Positions 1-5,918 of a stretch of DNA of 6,121 nucleotides are shown in pieces. This DNA comes from Accumulibacter sp. Its GTDB lineage: Bacteria; Pseudomonadota; Gammaproteobacteria; Burkholderiales; Rhodocyclaceae. Under the pieces are notes generated by a model that saw only the letters and a program-made list of their open reading frames with translations, made no database searches and was not told the DNA's origin. The stretch spans positions 1 through 6,121 of the forward strand of contig DPSD01000574.1 in NCBI GenBank assembly GCA_003538495.1, written 5' to 3'. Positions within the stretch are counted from its first letter, which is position 1. The number at the start of each line of letters is the position of its first letter. The position numbers and the translations under genes were made by a program.

Positions 1-604
1 TCTCGTTGCGCTCGTACTGCATGTCGACCAGGCGCTTGATCACTTCGCGTTGACCGATGCGATCGCCGACCCGCATGGTCAGGATCATCTTGTGGTACGC
101 GTCGCGGTCGCCGATGCCGTAGATGCACGAGACGGTGGCGACGATCACGCAATCGCGACGTTCGAGCAGGCTCTTGGTCGCCGAGAGGCGCATCTGCTCG
201 ATGTGCTCGTTGATCGACGAGTCCTTCTCGATGAACAGGTCGCGCGCCGGAACGTAAGCCTCGGGCTGATAGTAATCGTAGTAGGAAACAAAATACTCGA
301 CGGCATGGTCGGGAAAGAACTCGCGGAATTCTGAATAAAGCTGCGCGGCGAGCGTCTTGTTGGGCGCCAGCACCAGCGCCGGCCGGCCGCTGCGGGCGAT
401 GACGTTGGCCATGGTGTAGGTCTTGCCCGAGCCGGTGACCCCTAGCAGGGTCTGGAACGATAACCCGTCGGCAAGTCCTTCAAGCAGTTTGTCGATCGCT
501 GCCGGCTGGTCACCGGCCGGCAGGAAAGGCTGATAAAGGCGAAACGGGCTGCCGGCAAAGCTGACCGAAGGTGTCTTTTCAGACGGTGGGGCGGGATCTG
601 GCAT
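1..604 (-). CDS. uvrB: UvrABC excinuclease subunit B, N-terminal part (cut by window edge)
   Basis: UvrB is the DNA-damage-verifying helicase-like subunit of nucleotide excision repair: UvrA loads it on the lesion and UvrC then incises. The 201 visible codons, of roughly 670 usual for the family, cover the start of the protein. After about 20 variable residues the conserved [17 protein letters not shown] segment begins. Walker A GVTGSGKT lies at residues 55-62, [19 protein letters not shown] follows at 80-98, and the aromatic beta-hairpin that inserts between DNA strands ([19 protein letters not shown]) is at 104-122. The ATG at 604 is the only credible start: an in-frame TAA stands four codons upstream (616-614), and the next Met lies beyond Walker A. 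No Shine-Dalgarno sequence is visible in front of it. The gene is divergent from the tyrB-like gene. No LexA-type CTGT-N8-ACAG box was seen in the gap. Identification is very secure; the C-terminal two thirds are outside the window. Confidence 0.98.
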   Translation of the reverse strand, partial: MPDPAPPSEKTPSVSFAGSPFRLYQPFLPAGDQPAAIDKLLEGLADGLSFQTLLGVTGSGKTYTMANVIARSGRPALVLAPNKTLAAQLYSEFREFFPDHAVEYFVSYYDYYQPEAYVPARDLFIEKDSSINEHIEQMRLSATKSLLERRDCVIVATVSCIYGIGDRDAYHKMILTMRVGDRIGQREVIKRLVDMQYERNE

Positions 605-711
605 GCTAGAATTTTACGTTGTTTCCAGGCAGGCCGTCGCCGCGAGAAGAAGTTGAGCGGGCGGTCTGGGATGTCGCCGTGTTCGATTGCTGCCCAACTT
701 AGGAATGATCC
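605..711. promoter_or_regulatory. divergent intergenic promoter region between uvrB and the aminotransferase
   Basis: This 107-base gap must hold the promoters of both divergent genes. For uvrB (minus strand) the best -10-like hexamer is TAAAAT at 616-611, which would place the transcript start at about the uvrB ATG, but no good -35 lies at the right distance. For the aminotransferase a TTGAGC at 650-655 resembles a -35, without a convincing -10 after it. AGGA at 701-704 is a reasonable ribosome binding site, seven bases before the ATG at 712. The presence of promoters is inferred from gene orientation; the individual hexamers are weak. Confidence 0.4.
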
Positions 712-1914
712 ATGACCGCTTCCATCTTCGCCGCCGTTGAAATGGCTCCCCGTGACCCGATCCTCGGTCTCACCGAGTCGTTCAACGCCGACGCCCGTTC
801 GACCAAGGTCAACCTCGGCGTTGGCGTGTATTTCGACGAGAGCGGCAGAATTCCGCTGCTCGCTGCCGTCAAACTCGCCGAGAGGGCTCGCCTGGAAGCG
901 ATGCCGCCGCGCGGTTACCAGCCGATCGACGGCCTTGGCGCCTACAACCAGGCCGTTCAGAAATTGCTGTTCGGCAAGGAGTCGGCACTGCTCGAGGCGG
1001 GCCGGGTGCTCACCATCGAAGCCCTGGGTGGCACGGGCGCGCTGAAGGTCGGCGCCGATTACCTGCGCCGACTGCTGCCCAGCGCCACGGTCTACATCAG
1101 CGATCCGAGTTGGGAGAATCACCGCGCGCTGTTCGAGTTTGCGGGCTTCCAGGTCGAGTCATACCCCTACTACGATGCCGCCAGCCGCGGCGTCGACTTC
1201 ACCGCCATGAAGGCCGGACTGGATGCCTTGCCGGCGGGGTCGATAGTCGTCCTGCACGCCTGTTGCCACAATCCGACCGGTGCCGACCTCGATGGCGCGC
1301 AGTGGCAGGAGGTGGTCGATACGATCAGCGCGCGCGGGCTGGTGCCGTTCATCGACATGGCCTATCAGGGTTTTGCCGATGGCATCAACGAGGACGCGCA
1401 GGTGCTGCAGTTGTTTGCCGCTTCCGGCCTGCAGTTCCTGGTCGCCAGCTCGTTCTCGAAATCGTTCTCGCTGTACGGTGAGCGCGTCGGTGCGCTGTCG
1501 GTGGTTGCCGCCAGCAAGGACGAAGCGGCGCGGGTGATGTCGCAGGTCAAGCGCGTCGTCCGGGCCAACTACTCCAGTCCGCCGACCCATGGCGGGGCGG
1601 TGGTCGCCGCCGTGCTGGGCAGTCCCGAACTGCGCCAGATGTGGGAAGAAGAGCTTGGTCAAATGCGTCAGCGCATCCTCGCCATGCGCGTCAGCCTGGT
1701 CGACAAGCTCCAGGGCAGGGGAGTCGGCACCGACTTTTCATTCGTCACCCGGCAGCGCGGCATGTTCTCCTACACCGGGCTGGGCGTCGGACAGGTCGAC
1801 CGGATGCGTGACGAGTTCGGCATCTACGCGGTGAGTACCGGGCGGATCTGCCTGGCGGCGCTGAATACGAACAACATCGACTACGTCGCCGACGCGATCG
1901 CGGCTGTTCTCTAG
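712..1914 (+). CDS. tyrB: aromatic amino acid transaminase (class I, TyrB/AspC family)
   Basis: A cytosolic PLP-dependent enzyme that moves the amino group between tyrosine, phenylalanine or aspartate and 2-oxoglutarate. It spans the full 400 residues, close to the 396-397 of E. coli AspC and TyrB. Family residues are visible in order: GGTGALKVG at 106-114 (phosphate and ring binding), the cofactor-stacking Trp134 in DPSWENH, Asn187 in HNPTG, Asp215 and Tyr218 in FIDMAYQG, the Schiff-base Lys250 in SSFSKSFSLYGERVGAL with Arg258, Arg284 in VRANYSSPP (side-chain carboxylate site), and Arg378 in STGR (alpha-carboxylate). From recalled E. coli sequences, the stretches SFSKSFSLYGERVG, NYSSPP and RGMFSYTGL look closer to TyrB than to AspC, so aromatic substrates are favoured, although such enzymes usually also accept aspartate. 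The start is supported by AGGA seven bases upstream. The gene stands alone, divergent from uvrB. Family is certain; the TyrB rather than AspC call is an inference. Confidence 0.93.
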   Translation: MTASIFAAVEMAPRDPILGLTESFNADARSTKVNLGVGVYFDESGRIPLLAAVKLAERARLEAMPPRGYQPIDGLGAYNQAVQKLLFGKESALLEAGRVLTIEALGGTGALKVGADYLRRLLPSATVYISDPSWENHRALFEFAGFQVESYPYYDAASRGVDFTAMKAGLDALPAGSIVVLHACCHNPTGADLDGAQWQEVVDTISARGLVPFIDMAYQGFADGINEDAQVLQLFAASGLQFLVASSFSKSFSLYGERVGALSVVAASKDEAARVMSQVKRVVRANYSSPPTHGGAVVAAVLGSPELRQMWEEELGQMRQRILAMRVSLVDKLQGRGVGTDFSFVTRQRGMFSYTGLGVGQVDRMRDEFGIYAVSTGRICLAALNTNNIDYVADAIAAVL

Positions 1915-1950
1915 AGGTGTTCCGGTTGCGGGGTGTGCAGTCGGCGCGCG

Positions 1951-1988
1951 GCGGACAAGGCGTGCCGCTGCCCACGCTCGCCGTCCGC
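1951..1988. terminator. GC-rich hairpin between convergent genes, possible bidirectional terminator
   Basis: The 87-base convergent gap holds an inverted repeat: GCGGAC-AA-GGCG on the left pairs with CGCC-GTCCGC on the right, leaving a two-base bulge and a loop of about 16 bases. It sits where both the aminotransferase and AsmA-like transcripts should stop. No T-run follows on either strand, so it is not a canonical intrinsic terminator; it may only pause polymerase or protect RNA ends. Confidence 0.35.
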
Positions 1989-2001
1989 GTAGCAGAAGCT
2001 G

Positions 2002-3888
2002 TTACCTGATCTGCAGTTGCGGGGTCTTGAGCGAACCGCTGATCGACACCGGAGTCGCCGACTGATCGGTGCGGGCGCGCATCTGGACGTCCATCCGGCC
2101 GCGCAGCTGCAAATCGCGACTGACTTCGAGCTGACCGGTCGATTGCATCGTGCCCGCGTGCAGCACCAGACGCGAGAAGCGATAGCTGTCCGGCGTCAGC
2201 CTGATCGCGCCGGACAGTTGCTCGAAGCGCGTTGCGCCACCCAGCGTCGCCGGCGTCGCCGAGGCCCGGCGGACGGCTTCGGGAAGGTCGATGCCGCCCA
2301 GGCTGCCCCGGCTCATCGTGAACTCGCCATCGGCATGGACAGCGGAGAAAACGGTTGACCACTTGGGCGACATCGCCGAGAACTTCAGCTTGCCGGCGGC
2401 GTCACCTTCGAACTGCTCACCGATTCCCAAGGCCTCGCTGAAGCGTTTGCTATTGATTCGCTCGAAGGTGATCTCGCCAGCCATCGCCGGCGGCCCGTCG
2501 CCGCGCAGGATCAATGCCCCGCTGACGCGGCCGTCGAAGACTCGCATGTCCATACTGTCGATGACCAGGACGGAACCGTCGATGGTGCCCTTCAGGCTGA
2601 ACGAGTCAAAGCGATACCGTGAGCGAGGCGAGGGGCGCCAGCCCAGACCGTCAACACTGACCACCAGCCCGTTGGCCGTTGGTCTGGCATCAAGCTGCAG
2701 GCTGCGGTCTGGCGAATGCAGCGACACCGCCTGCAGGAGCCCGTCCGCGGAAAGTTCGAACTCGCCGCTCAGGTCGTCGAAGCCAAGCCCGGCAAAGGTC
2801 ACGTTCGCCTGGGCGATGGCCACGCGTTGCACGCCGGCGTCGGCCAGCTGGCGCGCGGCCGACTCGAAGATCCGTGCCAGGCTGTCGACGTCCTTTGCCG
2901 ACAAGCTGATGCCGCTCAGTGCCATTTCCCGGAACAGCACCTTCGACGACAAGAGGGTCCCAAGCACGGGCTGCAGGCGCAGTTCGGCAATGCGCACCGC
3001 GTCGCCTTTGCCCTGGTCGCCAAGGCGAACATCGGTAAGCAGCAAACCCGGCATCGGGTACAGGGTGACGTGCATCTGGTCGACCCTTGCGCTCTGCCCG
3101 GTGCTCCTCGCCAACGCTGCTTCCACCTCGGGCAGATAGCGGCCGTATGGAAAGACCCAGGCGATCAGCACGAGCAGCGCGAGCAGGGCGCTCAAGGACA
3201 ATACGCCGAGGACGATCACCACCGGCCAGGTGAGGTGCAAACGCACTTGACCACGTCGTATCGGCTTGAGATCCGAGCCAACTTCCGACAGCCAGTCCTG
3301 CAGACGACCCCAAAGTGAAGGAACCGGCGGCGCCGTCCCGCCCGCCGCGGCGGGCCCCTCGGACATGGCCTCTGCTTTCGGCAGGAAGACCGTGCCGGAT
3401 TGGGGGCCGACCGGGTAATGCGGTGGCGTAAGCGCGCTCGGCGGCAGGGAACTGGATGACAGCGGCTCCGTCGAGGGCCGGCCCGTACGGCCTTCCGGGA
3501 ACGGAATGATCCTCGTCACGTCGTCGCCAGACAGCGATGAAGCGCCTGATTCCGGCGTCTCTCTGTCGCCGAAGACGGAGAACTCGGACACCGGCTGCGC
3601 TGAGCCGCCCTTGCCCTTCTGGCCAGGCTTTCGGCCCCGGATCCACACCGAGTCCTCATCGGCACGTCGCTCGATGAAGCCGTCGTCTTCTAGTTCGAGC
3701 AGCGCATGTTCGGTAAGCTGCGCGTTGCCGGTCTTGTTGCACAGCTCGGCCACGGTGGCGTTTCCGTCAACCAGGATCAGTACCATGCGCACGTTTCTCT
3801 GGACCACCCGCGTCCTCTGCAGCATGGCCTCCTCGCCGGACGCGGTCTTTGCGTAAATCAGCTCGGGGTCAATCAGCTCAGGGTCCAT
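2002..3888 (-). CDS. AsmA-like membrane protein with N-terminal winged-helix-like domain
   Basis: A 628-residue protein starting at ATG 3888 (MDPELIDPELIYAKT). Residues about 20-75 (RTRVVQRNVRMVLILVDG, then TVAELCNKTG and LLELEDDGFIERR) read like a small winged-helix fold. A Pro/Ser/Gly-rich, probably disordered linker runs to about 215. One membrane helix (VVIVLGVLSLSALLALLVLI) lies at about 223-242. After it comes an AsmA-type N-terminal segment (VTLYPMPGLLLTDVRLGD, KVLFREMALSGISLS) and, from about 433 to the end, an AsmA_2-like beta-rich C-terminal domain (MRVFDGRVSGALILRG; FEGDAAGKLKFSAMSP; GSLGGIDLPEAVRRA). The topology implies a cytosolic N-terminus and a periplasmic AsmA part. AsmA-family proteins act in envelope lipid transport and outer-membrane homeostasis, but the role of this one is unknown. 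The reading frame stays open to a GTG at 4011; those 41 extra residues look non-coding and are rejected. The ribosome binding site before 3888 is weak (GAGAA). The gene is convergent with the aminotransferase gene. Confidence 0.85.
   Translation of the reverse strand: MDPELIDPELIYAKTASGEEAMLQRTRVVQRNVRMVLILVDGNATVAELCNKTGNAQLTEHALLELEDDGFIERRADEDSVWIRGRKPGQKGKGGSAQPVSEFSVFGDRETPESGASSLSGDDVTRIIPFPEGRTGRPSTEPLSSSSLPPSALTPPHYPVGPQSGTVFLPKAEAMSEGPAAAGGTAPPVPSLWGRLQDWLSEVGSDLKPIRRGQVRLHLTWPVVIVLGVLSLSALLALLVLIAWVFPYGRYLPEVEAALARSTGQSARVDQMHVTLYPMPGLLLTDVRLGDQGKGDAVRIAELRLQPVLGTLLSSKVLFREMALSGISLSAKDVDSLARIFESAARQLADAGVQRVAIAQANVTFAGLGFDDLSGEFELSADGLLQAVSLHSPDRSLQLDARPTANGLVVSVDGLGWRPSPRSRYRFDSFSLKGTIDGSVLVIDSMDMRVFDGRVSGALILRGDGPPAMAGEITFERINSKRFSEALGIGEQFEGDAAGKLKFSAMSPKWSTVFSAVHADGEFTMSRGSLGGIDLPEAVRRASATPATLGGATRFEQLSGAIRLTPDSYRFSRLVLHAGTMQSTGQLEVSRDLQLRGRMDVQMRARTDQSATPVSISGSLKTPQLQIR
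3856..3885. repeat. 15-bp tandem duplication at the 5' end of the AsmA-like gene
   Basis: Two adjacent 15-base units, AATCAGCTCGGGGTC (3856-3870) and AATCAGCTCAGGGTC (3871-3885), differ at one base. Read on the minus strand they encode DPELI twice, immediately after the start Met. Fifteen bases keep the frame, so the gene is intact. It looks like a replication-slippage product that has since gained a silent change. Confidence 0.9.
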
Positions 3889-4374
3889 GTTCTCAGCAGC
3901 GCCGTGGCGACAATGGGTAGAGATGTTCGGCTTTTGGTTCGACAAGATCGCATTGTGCACCTTGTTGGGGTGCGGGAAAAGCCGCTGTGGTCTGCGCCAC
4001 TGCAGATTCACGCCGGAGCGGCTGTTTCCGTGCAGGCTATGGTCCCACTTGCTGCGCTTGGGAATTGGCTGTTCGGATGGCCACTGTCGGGCCAGGAACC
4101 GGAAGGATCGCGGCAGGCGAAGCGGCCTGATCGATGACAGGTCACCGCCAGCGGTGCCGGCAAGATGTTTTCTCCCGGTATTGATCGTTTCGGCTCATCG
4201 TCACCTGCACCGATGGCCTTTCGACACGGACGGCAAAAGTCCGCAAGCACCGACCGGGTCGCGGTGGCTCGGGATGCCGTGTCGTACCCATGCGGCGGTT
4301 GGCCCGTGTCGAGTACAGGCCGCTGCCAGTGCTTGCGGTGGTCTTCCGGTAATCGCGCGCGCCGTGCGCAAGGG
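3889..4374. other. intergenic region without a convincing gene
   Basis: These 486 bases separate the AsmA-like start from the tRNA promoter. Open frames exist on both strands (for example 4008-4388 minus and 3887-4378 plus), but their translations are rich in Arg, Cys, Pro and Ser, lack any recognisable domain, and overlap one another as expected from chance in GC-rich DNA. The AsmA-like promoter should lie near the left end, but no clear hexamers were seen. The right half contains several inverted repeats, listed separately. No RNA gene was recognised. Confidence 0.55.
4221..4338. repeat. nested inverted repeats in the intergenic region
   Basis: CCGCAAGCAC (4241-4250) is the exact reverse complement of GTGCTTGCGG (4329-4338). 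TCGACACGG (4221-4229) is complementary to CCGTGTCGA (4304-4312), and eight of its bases are also complementary to CCGTGTCG at 4277-4284. The pairs interleave, so they cannot all form at once; they could give alternative folds of a transcript. Ten- and nine-base matches within 120 GC-rich bases are only mildly beyond chance, and no function is assigned. Confidence 0.5.
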
Positions 4375-4403
4375 TTGACGAACAGCAACTGAGTGGCTAG
4401 AAT
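4375..4403 (+). promoter_or_regulatory. sigma70 promoter of tRNA-Asn
   Basis: TTGACG (-35, 4375-4380) and TAGAAT (-10, 4398-4403) each match five of six consensus bases and are separated by exactly 17 bases. The predicted transcript start, at about 4410, lies a few bases before the mature tRNA 5' end at 4418, as expected for a strong stable-RNA promoter with a short leader removed by RNase P. Confidence 0.85.
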
Positions 4404-4417
4404 CCGCCGTCTCGTGT

Positions 4418-4493
4418 TCCTCGATAGCTCAGTTGGTAGAGCGTCGGACTGTTAATCCGTAGGTCCCTGGTTCGAGCCCAGGTCGGGGAGCCA
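4418..4493 (+). tRNA. tRNA-Asn (anticodon GUU)
   Basis: A 76-base cloverleaf with encoded CCA. The acceptor TCCTCGA pairs with TCGGGGA (one U-G pair), followed by discriminator G. The D arm is GCTC/GAGC with loop AGTTGGTA. The anticodon loop is CTGTTAA, with anticodon GTT at 4451-4453, reading AAC/AAU. The variable loop is AGGTC, and the T arm is CCTGG/CCAGG with loop TTCGAGC. The first anticodon-stem pair (positions 27-43) is U-U in this sequence instead of a normal pair; the other four pairs are intact. The gene has its own promoter and terminator. tRNA genes of this kind are frequent integration sites, and the DNA to the right is accessory in character. Confidence 0.98.
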
Positions 4494-4503
4494 CAGAAAA
4501 TTT

Positions 4504-4521
4504 CTTGTAGTACAAGCGCTT
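4504..4521. repeat. short palindromes between tRNA and terminator
   Basis: CTTGTA-G-TACAAG (4504-4516) is a perfect inverted repeat around one central base and overlaps a second palindrome, AAGCGCTT (4514-4521). They lie 10 bases after the tRNA CCA and directly before the terminator stem. They could be part of tRNA 3' trailer processing, a protein-binding site, or chance. Confidence 0.5.
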
Positions 4522-4548
4522 AGCTCAGCCCACAAGGCTGGGCTTTTT
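4522..4548 (+). terminator. intrinsic terminator of tRNA-Asn
   Basis: The stem AGCTCAGCC (4522-4530) pairs with GGCTGGGCT (4536-4544) through nine base pairs with one G-U, around the loop CACAA. A run of five T (4544-4548) follows, then a further TTTT at 4552-4555. This is a strong rho-independent terminator for the tRNA, and it implies that the downstream DUF4236 gene needs its own promoter. Confidence 0.93.
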
Positions 4549-4602
4549 GCGTTTTGGGGCGGCATCCGGGCCTATACCGACCCCGGGGTGGCTGGGTCCG
4601 TT

Positions 4603-4632
4603 TTGGTACAGAAGCGCCCGTGGACGTATTCT
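4603..4632 (+). promoter_or_regulatory. candidate promoter for the DUF4236 gene
   Basis: TTGGTA (4603-4608) and TATTCT (4627-4632), spaced by 18 bases, each match four of six sigma70 consensus positions. They lie about 70 bases before the ATG at 4704 and after the tRNA terminator, where a promoter is needed. The match is weak and the placement is inferred. Confidence 0.3.
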
Positions 4633-4703
4633 CGGCATTTCGGCAGAATATCTCCAACAATAGGCCAACCGGCCAGGAAGCGGCCCATAACGGGAGGGGC
4701 AGC

Positions 4704-5918
4704 ATGGCGATCAGGTTCCGCCGACGCATCAAGCTTGCGCCGGGTCTGCATCTCAACGTCAGTGGCAGCGGGCTGAGTGTTTCCGCGGGTCCCAGGGGCG
4801 CTTCCATGACATTCGGCGGACGGCGCGGTGCCTACATGAACACCGGCATACCGGGCACAGGCCTCTACGCTCGCCAGCGCGTCGGCGCTACCGCCCGATC
4901 CCTCAGCCCCGCTACTTCCCCATCGACCAGCAGCTCCGGTGCCGGCACCGTTTCCATCACTATCACGGTCGAGGATGACGGCACCGTGGTGTTCCGGGAT
5001 GAGGGTGGCTGCGTCCTCGACGATAGGCTCACACGGCAGGCCAAGCAGCAGGCCAAGGACGCCATACAGGGGCTCATGCAGCGCGCCTGCGATGAGATCA
5101 ACAGCCACATCGAGGCCCTCGAACAGATTCACCATGCCACGCCATCGCCGGACTGGCGTGCCGCCTACGAGCCACAACCGTATGACGAACCGAAGCCTGT
5201 GAGGCCACTACCGCGCAAGTGCGGTATGCTCGACAGGCTCCTCAGCTCCAGACGCGCCGAGGTCGAAAAGGAGAACGCTGAGGCGGAGGCGGCTTATAAC
5301 GCCAGCCTTCTGCTCTGGAACCGACACCGGCAAGAGCACGAGGCACGTGAGGTTGCTCGCAAGGCCATCATCGAGGAGAGGGTGCTCACTGAACTGCCGG
5401 CTATGGAGATCGTCCTGGAGGAGAGCCTGATGGACATCGTCTGGCCTCGCGAAACAGCCCTGTCCTCAGAGATTCGGGACCATGGTCGGGTTGTGATGAT
5501 TGATGTCGATCTGCCGGAGATCGAGGACCTACCAAGGAAGACAGCAGCTGTGCCGGCCAGGGGCTACAAGTTATCCATCAAGGAACTTCCCGTCACTCGG
5601 CACCAGCAACTCTACATGCGGCACGTCCATGGCATCGGCTTCCGGATCGTCGGCGAGGTATTCTTCGTGCTGCCCAAGGCGGAGGAGGTCGTTCTATCGG
5701 GCTACACTCAGCGCCCTGACAAGGCCACCGGTGAAGTTCAGGATCAATACGTGTACTCGGTTCGGGTCAATCGGCGCGACTTCGCTGACATCAACTTCGC
5801 CAACCTCAAGGCCATCGATCCCGTGGAGGCTCTCGGTCGATTCGACATCCGTCGGGAAATCGCAAGGGGTGGGCTACTCAAGACGATTGCGCCTTTTGAA
5901 GAGCCTGCTGCTTCATGA
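4704..5918 (+). CDS. DUF4236 domain-containing protein of unknown function
   Basis: A 404-residue protein. Residues 1-55 are a typical DUF4236 module: MAIRFRRRIKLAPGLHLNVS, then GSGLSVSAGPRG and a Gly-rich tail with GIPGTGLYARQR. Its function is unknown in the family. A Ser/Thr/Ala-rich spacer (62-82) leads to a short strand segment (VSITITVEDDGTVVFRD, 83-99). From about 110 to 260 the sequence is charged and largely helical, with Lys/Glu/Ala-rich stretches at 184-230 that may be coiled coil. A conserved-looking mixed C-terminal domain follows (260-399), including RGYKLSIKELPVTRHQQLY and FADINFANLKAIDPVEALGRF. No signal peptide, membrane helix or catalytic motif was seen, so the protein is probably cytosolic. 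The start at 4704 is set by GGAGG at 4693-4697, six bases upstream, and by the DUF4236 N-terminus; the frame is open back to a TTG at 4554 but those 50 residues look non-coding. Its stop overlaps the next start by ATGA. The C-terminal domain was not recognised. Confidence 0.85.
   Translation: MAIRFRRRIKLAPGLHLNVSGSGLSVSAGPRGASMTFGGRRGAYMNTGIPGTGLYARQRVGATARSLSPATSPSTSSSGAGTVSITITVEDDGTVVFRDEGGCVLDDRLTRQAKQQAKDAIQGLMQRACDEINSHIEALEQIHHATPSPDWRAAYEPQPYDEPKPVRPLPRKCGMLDRLLSSRRAEVEKENAEAEAAYNASLLLWNRHRQEHEAREVARKAIIEERVLTELPAMEIVLEESLMDIVWPRETALSSEIRDHGRVVMIDVDLPEIEDLPRKTAAVPARGYKLSIKELPVTRHQQLYMRHVHGIGFRIVGEVFFVLPKAEEVVLSGYTQRPDKATGEVQDQYVYSVRVNRRDFADINFANLKAIDPVEALGRFDIRREIARGGLLKTIAPFEEPAAS

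Noticed and set aside
605..711. LexA (SOS) operator in front of uvrB
   Set aside because: No CTGT-N8-ACAG or close variant is visible on either strand of the gap.
442..1122. 226-codon open frame on the minus strand across the uvrB start and the aminotransferase gene
   Set aside because: It overlaps two well-identified genes, and its translation shows no recognisable domain; it is a shadow frame typical of GC-rich DNA.
2690..3646. 318-codon minus-strand frame inside the AsmA-like gene
   Set aside because: It lies wholly within the AsmA-like coding sequence in another frame and is dominated by Arg, Gly and Ala without a domain; the AsmA frame has a clear membrane helix and family motifs.
3889..4011. 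N-terminal extension of the AsmA-like protein to a GTG at 4011
   Set aside because: The 41 extra residues have a non-coding composition (His, Asn, Arg, Cys, Pro) and no domain, while the conserved-looking sequence starts at the ATG at 3888.
3887..4378. 163-codon plus-strand frame in the same intergenic region
   Set aside because: It is Cys/Arg/Trp-rich without any family signal, begins at the AsmA-like start codon on the opposite strand, and is best explained by chance.
4008..4388. 126-codon minus-strand frame upstream of the AsmA-like gene
   Set aside because: It is rich in Arg, Cys and Pro, has no recognisable domain, no evident ribosome binding site, and overlaps the -35 of the tRNA promoter.
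4554..4703. N-terminal extension of the DUF4236 protein to a TTG at 4554
   Set aside because: The DUF4236 module begins with MAIRFRRR at 4704, which has a good GGAGG in front; the TTG lies in the tail of the tRNA terminator T-run.
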